NCBI GenBank assembly: GCA_903857815.1
Contig: CAIOGK010000121.1
Span: 1 to 7,660, forward strand
Length of the DNA stretch: 7,660 bases
Direction: 5' to 3'
Source of the DNA: Candidatus Falkowiibacteriota bacterium
GTDB taxonomy: Bacteria > Patescibacteriota > Patescibacteriia > Patescibacteriales > UBA12465
The notes beneath the pieces were generated by a model, which did no database searches, was not told the origin of the DNA, and saw only the letters and a list, made by a program, of their open reading frames with translations. The translations under genes and the position numbers were made by a program. Shown one piece after another: positions 1-4,982 of the stretch. Every line of letters starts with the position of its first letter. The first letter of the stretch is position 1.

Positions 1-32
1 ATAATATTAATATTATTATAGCATAATATTAT
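1..32. repeat. A/T palindromes at window edge
   Basis: A perfect 16-bp palindrome (ATAATATTAATATTAT, 1-16) is followed by a 10-bp one (ATAATATTAT, 23-32). They are visible directly, but such palindromes arise easily in DNA this A/T-rich. They may belong to the promoter region of a gene outside the window. No gene is visible in 1-85. Confidence 0.35.
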
Positions 33-85
33 TCAAAAAACATGGCTAATATTTCTTTTAAAGCGGAATGAAATAGAGCGTTTTA

Positions 86-117
86 AAAAACCCACTTCAT
101 TTTTGAAGCAGGTTTTT
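86..117. terminator. Bidirectional hairpin terminator
   Basis: Left arm 86-99 (AAAAACCCACTTCA) pairs with right arm 104-117 (TGAAGCAGGTTTTT) around a TTTT loop. There are 12 base pairs and one 2x2 internal mismatch (94/109 and 93/110). A- and T-runs flank both sides, so it can terminate transcription in either direction. It lies 57 bp beyond the stop codon of the minus-strand remnant at 175-330 and was probably that gene's terminator. Confidence 0.6.
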
Positions 118-174
118 GGCTAAGAGACAAAAAGTCTAAGGGCTAAGATAATAAATAATTAAAAGATTAAACGC

Positions 175-330
175 CTACTTACGGACTCCAAGAAAACGAT
201 AATGAGTAATCAAGTTACCATCAAACCAACTGAGGTCAAGTGCGCGCTTAGAGCCATCGACGTACAGACCAGACACACAACGATAGCCACCAGCATCGCG
301 CCAAACGGAACCGAGTGTAATAATTGGGAC
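175..330 (-). pseudogene. C-terminal remnant, CLec/FGE-like tail (possible DGR target)
   Basis: An open minus-strand frame of 51 codons ends at TAG (175-177) and is closed upstream by an in-frame TAA at 331-333. It has no start codon, so it is the 3' end of a gene whose front is gone. It reads GSVWRDAGGYRCVSGLYVDG, then SKRALDLSWFDG and HYRFLGVRK*. The W-R-D, S-W-F and closing Y-R-F-L-x-V-R-K pattern is like the end of formylglycine-generating-enzyme/C-type-lectin folds. It especially recalls variable proteins targeted by diversity-generating retroelements, which are known to be common in CPR bacteria. Base composition (near 50% G+C by eye) is clearly richer than the flanks. Upstream DNA is A/T-rich and not coding in another frame, so this is truncation rather than frameshift. 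The family call rests on pattern memory only. No reverse transcriptase or template repeat is in the window. Confidence 0.5.
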
Positions 331-362
331 TTATCTAAGCATTATAGCTTAGTATCGGTTGT

Positions 363-389
363 TATAATTCTATAATATTATGATATACT
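363..389 (+). promoter_or_regulatory. Candidate promoter of the flavoprotein gene
   Basis: Three -10-like hexamers crowd this stretch: TATAAT at 363-368, TATAAT at 371-376 and TATACT at 384-389. None has a convincing -35 at 16-18 bp, so the exact promoter is uncertain. If 384-389 is used, transcription would start near 395-397, giving a leader of under 30 nt before the preferred ATG at 424. Confidence 0.35.
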
Positions 390-423
390 TAAGATGTTTT
401 CAAAGCTTATATTATTAATACTT

Positions 424-1989
424 ATGAAAAAAGCTATTATTATTGGTGGCGGTCCAGCAGGGTTAACTGCTGCCTATGAACTTCTTAAAAAAACCGACAT
501 AAAACCGATTATATTTGAGTTGGACTCTAGTTTAGGTGGGATATCTAGAACCATTGAATATAAAGGTAATCGTATTGATATTGGAGGCCATCGTTTTTTT
601 TCAAAATCAGAGAGAGTGGTGAACTTTTGGCTTGATATTTTTCCGCTCCAAGGTAGCCCATCTAAAGATGATATTTTATTGGGCAGAAAGATTCCTTTAT
701 CTAATAAAAAGAATGCTCCGGATCCAGAAAAAACAGATTCAGTAATGCTATTGAGAAATCGATTATCTAGAATATTCTTTTTGAGGAAATTTTTTAATTA
801 TCCAATTAGCTTGAATCTCGAGACTATTAAAAAGTTAGGTTTGGTAAGAATATTAAAAATAGGATTTAGTTATATAAAAATTAAGATTACACCCATTAAG
901 AACGAGAATACTCTAGAAGATTTTTATATTAATCATTTCGGTAAGGAGCTTTATCAGATATTTTTCAGAGATTATACGGAAAAGATATGGGGCATACCCT
1001 GCAGCCAGATAAATGCAGACTGGGGCGCGCAAAGAGTTAAAGGTCTTTCTATTAAAAAGGCTGTTTTCCATGCTTTGAAAAAGATATTCTTTGTAAATAA
1101 AATAAACAGTAGCAGCATTGAAACAAGTTTGATAGAGAGCTTTTTTTATCCAAAGTTTGGGCCAGGACAAATATGGATGCAACTAGCCCAAAAAATAGAA
1201 GATGCGGGTGGAGAAATATATTTAGAGCACGAAGTTATTGGCTTTGAGAGCCATAATAATAAGGTTGATCAGGTAACGGTTAGAAATTTAAAGAATGATA
1301 ATTTACAAACTATTTCCGCTGATTATATTTTTTCTACAATGCCAATCAAAGATCTTATAAATTGTTTTACTAAAGTCCCTGAGGAGGTTAGGGAGATTTC
1401 ATCTAAACTGGAATATAGAGATTTTATTACTGTTGGACTGTTGCTGAATGAGCTAAATATCAAAAATAAAACAAAAGTTAAAACTATAAATCAGTTAATA
1501 CCAGATACTTGGATATATATTCAAGAACCAAATATTAAAATGTGTAGATTGCAAATTTTTAATAATTGGAGCCCGTATATGTTGGCTGATATTAATAAAG
1601 CTTGGATTGGACTAGAATATGTTTGTAGTGAACAAGATAATTTATGGCAGAAGAGTAATTCCGAAATGATTCAGTTTGGAATAGATGAACTTATAAAGAT
1701 GAATATAATTAGTCAAGATAAAGTTGTTGATTCAACCGTCATCAAAGTCAAGAAAGCATATCCGTCCTATATTGGAGCATATAATCAAATAGGCGGGGTG
1801 CGTGACTACTTGAACGGTTTTGAGAACTTATTTTGTATTGGTCGTAATGGCATGCATCGTTATAATAATATGGATCATTCAATGTTAACGGCAATAGTTG
1901 CTGTTGATAATATTGTTCAAAAGATTAAAAGTAAAGATAATATTTGGAAAGTAAATACGGAAAACGATTATCACGAATCTCGTGGCTAG
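424..1989 (+). CDS. FAD-dependent oxidoreductase, UDP-galactopyranose mutase/HemY-like
   Basis: This is a 521-residue flavoprotein of the amine-oxidase/protoporphyrinogen-oxidase-like clan, in the subgroup usually found in polysaccharide clusters. The N-terminus is a Rossmann dinucleotide-binding fold: IIIGGGPAGLTAAYEL (residues 5-20), an acidic residue ending strand 2 (E32), LGGISRT (37-43) and GGHRFF (54-59). Near the C-terminus the second FAD-contacting motif GRNGMHRYNNMDHSM (about 473-487) is intact. The likely role is flavin-dependent conversion of a nucleotide- or lipid-linked sugar at the cytoplasmic membrane face; the substrate cannot be read from sequence. I chose ATG 424 because the fold begins directly there. 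The in-frame ATG at 394 would add a ten-residue hydrophobic tail (MFSKLILLIL) untypical of the family. Neither ATG has a Shine-Dalgarno. The next gene, a glycosyltransferase, starts 46 bp downstream on the same strand with no terminator between, so they may be co-transcribed. Confidence 0.85.
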   Translation: MKKAIIIGGGPAGLTAAYELLKKTDIKPIIFELDSSLGGISRTIEYKGNRIDIGGHRFFSKSERVVNFWLDIFPLQGSPSKDDILLGRKIPLSNKKNAPDPEKTDSVMLLRNRLSRIFFLRKFFNYPISLNLETIKKLGLVRILKIGFSYIKIKITPIKNENTLEDFYINHFGKELYQIFFRDYTEKIWGIPCSQINADWGAQRVKGLSIKKAVFHALKKIFFVNKINSSSIETSLIESFFYPKFGPGQIWMQLAQKIEDAGGEIYLEHEVIGFESHNNKVDQVTVRNLKNDNLQTISADYIFSTMPIKDLINCFTKVPEEVREISSKLEYRDFITVGLLLNELNIKNKTKVKTINQLIPDTWIYIQEPNIKMCRLQIFNNWSPYMLADINKAWIGLEYVCSEQDNLWQKSNSEMIQFGIDELIKMNIISQDKVVDSTVIKVKKAYPSYIGAYNQIGGVRDYLNGFENLFCIGRNGMHRYNNMDHSMLTAIVAVDNIVQKIKSKDNIWKVNTENDYHESRG

Positions 1990-2004
1990 TGTTATTGTTG
2001 TTAA

Positions 2005-2033
2005 TTGATACAGCATAAAAGCTTAAATATAAT
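2005..2033 (+). promoter_or_regulatory. Consensus-like promoter overlapping the next start
   Basis: TTGATA (2005-2010), a 17-bp spacer and TATAAT (2028-2033) form a near-perfect sigma-70-type promoter in the 46-bp gap between the two surface-sugar genes. The -10 ends only 2 bp before the ATG at 2036, so transcription would begin around 2039-2041, inside the reading frame. Either the match is chance, or the transcript uses a later start such as TTG at 2060. Confidence 0.35.
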
Positions 2034-2035
2034 AT

Positions 2036-3580
2036 ATGTCAGCTGCCAAAAAGAATGTATTGTTATTGTTAGTTATTTTTTTGATAAGCATAATAGTCAG
2101 ATTATCAAATATCGACAGACCACTTAGTTTTCATCATGAGTGGTTAACTGCCTTCTCACTTAGAGTCGTTTCTATACTTTACGATGGTGGGGCTGCTCAA
2201 TATAATTTTAATCCCATTGCCAATTATAATGGGGATGCCAATAAGAATATAGATAATACCTCTGTATTATTTATGCCCAAAAACCAACAAGGTGATTATT
2301 ATTATATTTCGTATCCGCCTTTTGGATATTTATTACCATATTTTATTTTTAAACTTATAAGTTTAAAACCGACTATCTTGGGAATTCAAATATTGAATTT
2401 ATGCCTTCATTTCATTGGCGCCTATTTTATTTTTCTAATAATTTCTCTATTAAGTTTAAAAAATAACCAAAAGATTAACTGGCCAGGGGTTATAGGTTTT
2501 GGTATTTATACATTTTTACCCTTGAATCTGTGGTTTCAATCTAATGTTTATTCTCCAGAAACTCTTATCCAGACAATTTTTATTATTGAAGCTTATATTT
2601 TGTTTAAGATATTGTTTTCGAAACAAATAGGTAACTATTATTGGTGGTTATTGGGAATTTTTAATTTTCTTGCTGTATATACTGAATGGCTTGGCATATT
2701 ATTGGCCGGGACGATTTGTTTGTATGCCTTATTTAAGGCGAAAGATAAAAAGTATAAGACGATATTTTATATAGTGATGATTACTTCACTTCTAGCGTTA
2801 ATGTTGACTGTTTATCAATATTCATTAATATCTGGACTTCATGATCTTTTGGTTATCTATGAGAATAAATATTTGTTAAGAAGTGGCTTTTCCAGTTTAT
2901 CTGAGAATAATACTAGCATTTTAGAGATAAGAGCCTGGTTAAAACTGACTGAGACATATGTGATCAATTTTATTCCGTTCTTTTTGTCTTCGGTACCGTT
3001 TTTATATCTACTGTTTAGGGGAAAAAGTAGGGAGGGGGTCCTTAATAAGAATTTTTTAACAGCAGCCTATATAATAATTATACCAATAATATTACATCAT
3101 GTTTTATTTTTCAATGGCACGGTTGTTCATGATTTTTTCTTATTGAAGGATAGTATTTATATAGCTATTTTTGGTGCTTTGTTCTATTGGTATTATTTTG
3201 AATATCTTGCTCAGAAAAATCAATTTAAATACAGATTAAGTATTTTTCTTGTTATCGTAATTTTTTTAGCGACAGCAATGATTATCTATAATCAGCCTAA
3301 CCAATTTTATTCCAGTCAATACAAAGCAATTGGTGAGAAGATAAGGATGACGAGTAGTAATGAAGAGGTCGTTTTTATTAATTTTGAGAATAGCGATTTA
3401 AAACAAATTGATATTGAACCTCAGCAGATAATTTATGCTCAAAGAAATATAGCTCGCTGGCAAGACGATAATCAAGCTGAAAAATTGATCAGATTAAACG
3501 GTTTAAATCGTGGAGTAATCTTTAATATAAATCACAATTTTGATGTTTTTAGTATAGATCATATTAAATTGAAAGATTGA
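2036..3580 (+). CDS. GT-C family membrane glycosyltransferase (GT39/ArnT-like)
   Basis: This is a 514-residue multi-pass membrane protein with about ten or more predicted hydrophobic helices. Helix 1 (residues 8-23) is followed by a long outside loop carrying HHEW (33-36), where GT-C enzymes (dolichyl-phosphate-mannose mannosyltransferase, ArnT) keep their catalytic acidic residue; here E35 is the candidate. YISYPPFGYL (90-99) before the next helix is the typical Y-P-P region of this clan. Further helices lie near 113-138, 151-165, 178-195, 202-233, 243-260, 310-327, 342-358, 372-390 and 400-417. The C-terminal 95 residues form a soluble domain. Such enzymes transfer a sugar from a polyprenyl-phosphate donor to a lipid or protein acceptor outside the membrane. 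It sits 46 bp after the flavoprotein gene, consistent with one envelope-glycan pathway. No Shine-Dalgarno is visible before ATG 2036; TTG 2060 is an alternative start. Donor and acceptor are unknown. Confidence 0.75.
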   Translation: MSAAKKNVLLLLVIFLISIIVRLSNIDRPLSFHHEWLTAFSLRVVSILYDGGAAQYNFNPIANYNGDANKNIDNTSVLFMPKNQQGDYYYISYPPFGYLLPYFIFKLISLKPTILGIQILNLCLHFIGAYFIFLIISLLSLKNNQKINWPGVIGFGIYTFLPLNLWFQSNVYSPETLIQTIFIIEAYILFKILFSKQIGNYYWWLLGIFNFLAVYTEWLGILLAGTICLYALFKAKDKKYKTIFYIVMITSLLALMLTVYQYSLISGLHDLLVIYENKYLLRSGFSSLSENNTSILEIRAWLKLTETYVINFIPFFLSSVPFLYLLFRGKSREGVLNKNFLTAAYIIIIPIILHHVLFFNGTVVHDFFLLKDSIYIAIFGALFYWYYFEYLAQKNQFKYRLSIFLVIVIFLATAMIIYNQPNQFYSSQYKAIGEKIRMTSSNEEVVFINFENSDLKQIDIEPQQIIYAQRNIARWQDDNQAEKLIRLNGLNRGVIFNINHNFDVFSIDHIKLKD

Positions 3581-3608
3581 ATACTGATAGACTTTGTTAT
3601 ATAAAAAC

Positions 3609-3631
3609 AGGGCTTAAAAAGCTCTTTTTTT
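3609..3631 (+). terminator. Rho-independent terminator after glycosyltransferase
   Basis: AGGGCTT (3609-3615) pairs with AAGCTCT (3619-3625) around an AAA loop. The stem is 7 bp with one G-U pair and runs directly into seven T residues (3625-3631). It lies 28 bp past the glycosyltransferase stop codon. Confidence 0.8.
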
Positions 3632-3638
3632 AGGATCT

Positions 3639-3652
3639 TCGTGCTAGCACGA
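3639..3652. repeat. 14-bp perfect palindrome at left flank of repeat copy 1
   Basis: TCGTGCTAGCACGA is self-complementary and ends 2 bp before the mosaic repeat begins. A related hairpin, TCGTG-ggtt-GCACGA (6537-6551), precedes repeat copy 2. Both are preceded by CT, which suggests a shared left flank. Confidence 0.55.
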
Positions 3653-3694
3653 CGTGGCAGAGAGAGAGGGATTTACCCCTTCGGGACATAAACT

Positions 3695-3714
3695 CCTGCC
3701 GGTAGGCAGGCAGG
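3695..3714. repeat. 20-bp palindromic insertion within module A
   Basis: CCTGCCGGTAGGCAGGCAGG sits between ACT and TCGAATC. The other copy of module A reads ACT-TCGAATC without a gap (6778-6787). The insert folds as CCTGCC/GGCAGG around a GGTA loop and is far more G+C-rich than its surroundings. It looks like a small dispersed palindromic element that entered after the copies separated. Confidence 0.7.
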
Positions 3715-3921
3715 TCGAATCACCTCAGCTTCTTTCAGAAGCTAAATTAAAAACCGACTTTCGTCGGTTCTTAATTTATCTCCTGCGGAGAGAGAGGAAT
3801 AGCGGGGCAACTATATCGCCCCTTTTGCCTGCGCCGCTCGGAAACGCTAATTAAAATTAGCGTTTCGCTCGCTATCCTCGGCAAACGAACCAAAGACTTC
3901 TCATTACCTTTCTCACACAAC

Positions 3922-3959
3922 AATAAAAAAGACTCCACTCACGTGAAGTCTTTTTTATT
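3922..3959 (-). terminator. Strong terminator in module B (serves the TrmB-like gene)
   Basis: AATAAAAAAGACT (3922-3934) pairs perfectly with AGTCTTTTTTATT (3947-3959) for 13 bp. A C/A mismatch, three more pairs (CAC/GTG) and a TCAC loop follow. T-runs occur in both directions. On the minus strand it begins exactly at the CCA of the relic tRNA (3959-3997) and lies about 100 bp past the stop of the minus-strand gene at 4056. An identical copy is at 6704-6741. Confidence 0.75.
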
Positions 3960-3997
3960 GGCGGAGAGTAAGCGATTCGAACTAAGTGGGTCTCTCC
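3959..3997 (-). pseudogene. Relic mini-tRNA-Ser (acceptor stem plus T-loop)
   Basis: On the minus strand this 39-nt stretch starts GGAGAGA (3997-3991) and ends ACTCTCC-G-CCA (3969-3959), giving six acceptor pairs, a G discriminator and an encoded CCA. The 21 nt between hold TTCGAAT, the classic T-loop. D-arm, anticodon arm and variable arm are absent, and only one T-stem pair forms, so it cannot be an ordinary tRNA. The acceptor sequence is typical of bacterial tRNA-Ser. A terminator follows the CCA with no gap, as after a real tRNA gene. It is most simply an internally deleted tRNA-Ser; a retained tRNA-like signal is less likely. Confidence 0.6.
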
Positions 3998-4011
3998 AAT
4001 ACTTTTTTGTC

Positions 4012-4046
4012 TTACATTAAATAAAAAATATATATTTCCAATGTAA
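4012..4046. repeat. A/T-rich inverted repeat 3' of the TrmB-like gene
   Basis: TTACATT (4012-4018) and AATGTAA (4040-4046) are perfect inverted repeats. Inside them AAATA/TATTT extends the stem by 5 bp past a two-base bulge. It lies 9 bp from the stop codon of the minus-strand gene but has no following T-run on that strand, so it is a 3'-UTR hairpin rather than a terminator. Confidence 0.5.
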
Positions 4047-4055
4047 ACTAAATTA

Positions 4056-4817
4056 CTATAGTAAGTTTTTAGTCACAGAAGTATTCCACAAAAAATTATA
4101 AATACCTTTAACGCCGCCCACTATCGCTCTTTGTTTAATAACTACCAAAAAAGGTGGATTGCCAGAAAAATTTATTAACATGTCTTTAATTAGCCACAAT
4201 GAACCCTGAAACTCTAAACCGGTCGGTAATTCTTTGATCAATATATTTTGGCTGGAAAGTTTGGTCTTAGAAATCCCTGAAAACGCGCCTGTCGGTATTA
4301 AAGTTTTAGTAATAATTCCTCTTTTCTTCTTAATGCCGAAAATTATACTTTCTAAATCATCAGAAAAAATTTTACTATAATTTCCTTCATGCGGAGTATC
4401 AATGGTGTAAATAATAGCACCTCTTTCTAAATTATTCAGGGTTTTCTCAATAAAATTTTTAATACTTTTTTTGGTGTCAAAAAACTTAGCCGAAGGAAAT
4501 CGTCCATCGGAATGATAAATATTAGGCAAAGCTTCTTTTAATTTTTCGGCAATCTCTATCTTTGAGTTTAGATTATCTAGCAAAACCTGGGGTGATTCTA
4601 TCCAATAAGAATTTACCCCTTTATAAGTATGCGTAGTAATATAATTTTCTTCAGACAACTTGTTTAAAATACTAATAGCGGTCGTTCGAGGTAACTCGGC
4701 CACCTTGGCGATTTCAGAAGCTTTAGCTTCACCTAACTTAGCCAACGCCAAATAAACACTTGCTTCATTCTTGTTAAGACTTAGCTCTTTTAGATAATTT
4801 TTTATATCTTTAATCAT
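4056..4817 (-). CDS. TrmB-family winged-helix transcriptional regulator
   Basis: A 253-residue cytoplasmic protein. The N-terminal third is a winged helix-turn-helix of the TrmB/MarR type: helices LNKNEASVYLALAKLG (14-29), ASEIAKVAEL (33-42), and the recognition helix PRTTAISILNKLSEENYI (43-60), with the wing at about 61-72. A helical linker (75-98) leads to an alpha/beta sensor domain (about 108-245) like the effector-binding half of TrmB proteins, which in archaea bind sugars; short TrmB-like regulators of unknown ligand are frequent in CPR genomes. It is transcribed divergently from the CoA-synthase-like operon across a 165-bp gap. An inverted repeat lies in its own leader, so it plausibly controls itself, the operon, or both. 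No Shine-Dalgarno precedes the ATG (4817-4815), but the HTH begins at the usual distance from it. Confidence 0.8.
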   Translation of the reverse strand: MIKDIKNYLKELSLNKNEASVYLALAKLGEAKASEIAKVAELPRTTAISILNKLSEENYITTHTYKGVNSYWIESPQVLLDNLNSKIEIAEKLKEALPNIYHSDGRFPSAKFFDTKKSIKNFIEKTLNNLERGAIIYTIDTPHEGNYSKIFSDDLESIIFGIKKKRGIITKTLIPTGAFSGISKTKLSSQNILIKELPTGLEFQGSLWLIKDMLINFSGNPPFLVVIKQRAIVGGVKGIYNFLWNTSVTKNLL

Positions 4818-4830
4818 ATATTTTTATTGC

Positions 4831-4848
4831 TGTCGAAATAGTTCGACA
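4831..4848. promoter_or_regulatory. Inverted-repeat operator candidate
   Basis: TGTCGAA (4831-4837) and TTCGACA (4842-4848) are perfect 7-bp inverted repeats around a 4-bp spacer, in the divergent gap 14 bp before the TrmB-like start codon. It is the only G+C-containing dyad in an otherwise A/T-rich spacer. Symmetry and position suit a site for the adjacent regulator. A short RNA hairpin in the leader is the alternative. Confidence 0.55.
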
Positions 4849-4859
4849 ACTATATAAGT

Positions 4860-4888
4860 ATATTAACCTATTTTTAAAGGTAAATCAA
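4860..4888 (-). promoter_or_regulatory. Candidate promoter of the TrmB-like gene
   Basis: On the minus strand TTGATT (4888-4883), a 17-bp spacer and TAATAT (4865-4860) form a plausible sigma-70-type promoter. Transcription would start near 4853, placing the 4831-4848 dyad just downstream, where a bound repressor would block elongation. The -10 matches consensus at only four of six positions. Confidence 0.4.
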
Positions 4889-4970
4889 GGACTGCTCAAA
4901 AAAATTTACAAAATACAAAACTTTAATATTTTATAAAGCTAGAATACCTTTAGAACATTAACAATATAAA

Positions 4971-4978
4971 AAAGGAGG
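4971..4978 (+). promoter_or_regulatory. Strong Shine-Dalgarno for the fusion gene
   Basis: AAAGGAGG ends 4 bp before ATG 4983 and fixes that start. It contrasts with the genes at 424, 2036, 4817(-) and 7377(-), none of which shows such a site. Confidence 0.8.
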
Positions 4979-4982
4979 CTAT

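Larger units (their letters stand above)
3655..3968. repeat. Mosaic structured repeat copy 1 (modules A-B)
   Basis: Two modules are joined at GCGGAGAG. Module A (3655-3792) recurs at 6741-6860, and module B (3785-3968) at 6567-6750 with 3 mismatches in 184 positions and no gaps. Here the order is A then B; in copy 2 it is B then A. Module A holds hairpins at 3673-3685 (CCCC/GGG), 3727-3743 (GCTTCT/AGAAGC) and 3744-3777 (two 7-bp stems around ACCGAC/GTCGGT). Module B holds GGGGC/GCCCC (3803-3821), a 12-bp perfect stem GAAACGCTAATT (3841-3866) and the strong terminator at 3922-3959. An outer pairing, GAGG(A)ATAGCG with CGCTATCCTC (3869-3879 region), could enclose the first two B hairpins. Each boundary reads on the minus strand as a tRNA-Ser 3' end. 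The open frame crossing 3654-3854 is not a gene: it only reads through these hairpins. Confidence 0.9.

Noticed and set aside
394..423. Upstream ATG as start of the flavoprotein
   Set aside because: The added ten residues are hydrophobic and precede the normal family N-terminus; neither start has a Shine-Dalgarno, so the family pattern decides.
3578..3580. TGA recoding (Gracilibacteria/SR1 code)
   Set aside because: No gene contains an in-frame TGA, and the one at 3578 is followed by a terminator after a complete protein.
3654..3854. Plus-strand open frame of 66 codons
   Set aside because: It runs through the hairpins of repeat copy 1; the peptide follows the repeat and resembles no protein.
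3655..3968. CRISPR array
   Set aside because: The spacing of the GCGGAGAG boundary is irregular, the modules between are themselves repeats with internal hairpins, and no cas gene is present.
3959..3997. Functional tRNA gene
   Set aside because: There is no D-arm, anticodon arm or variable arm, and the T-stem has only one pair; it is called a relic instead.
4905..4945. Promoter of the CoA-like operon
   Set aside because: TTTACA (4905-4910) and several A/T-rich -10-like hexamers are present, but no pair has 16-18 bp spacing, so no specific promoter is called.
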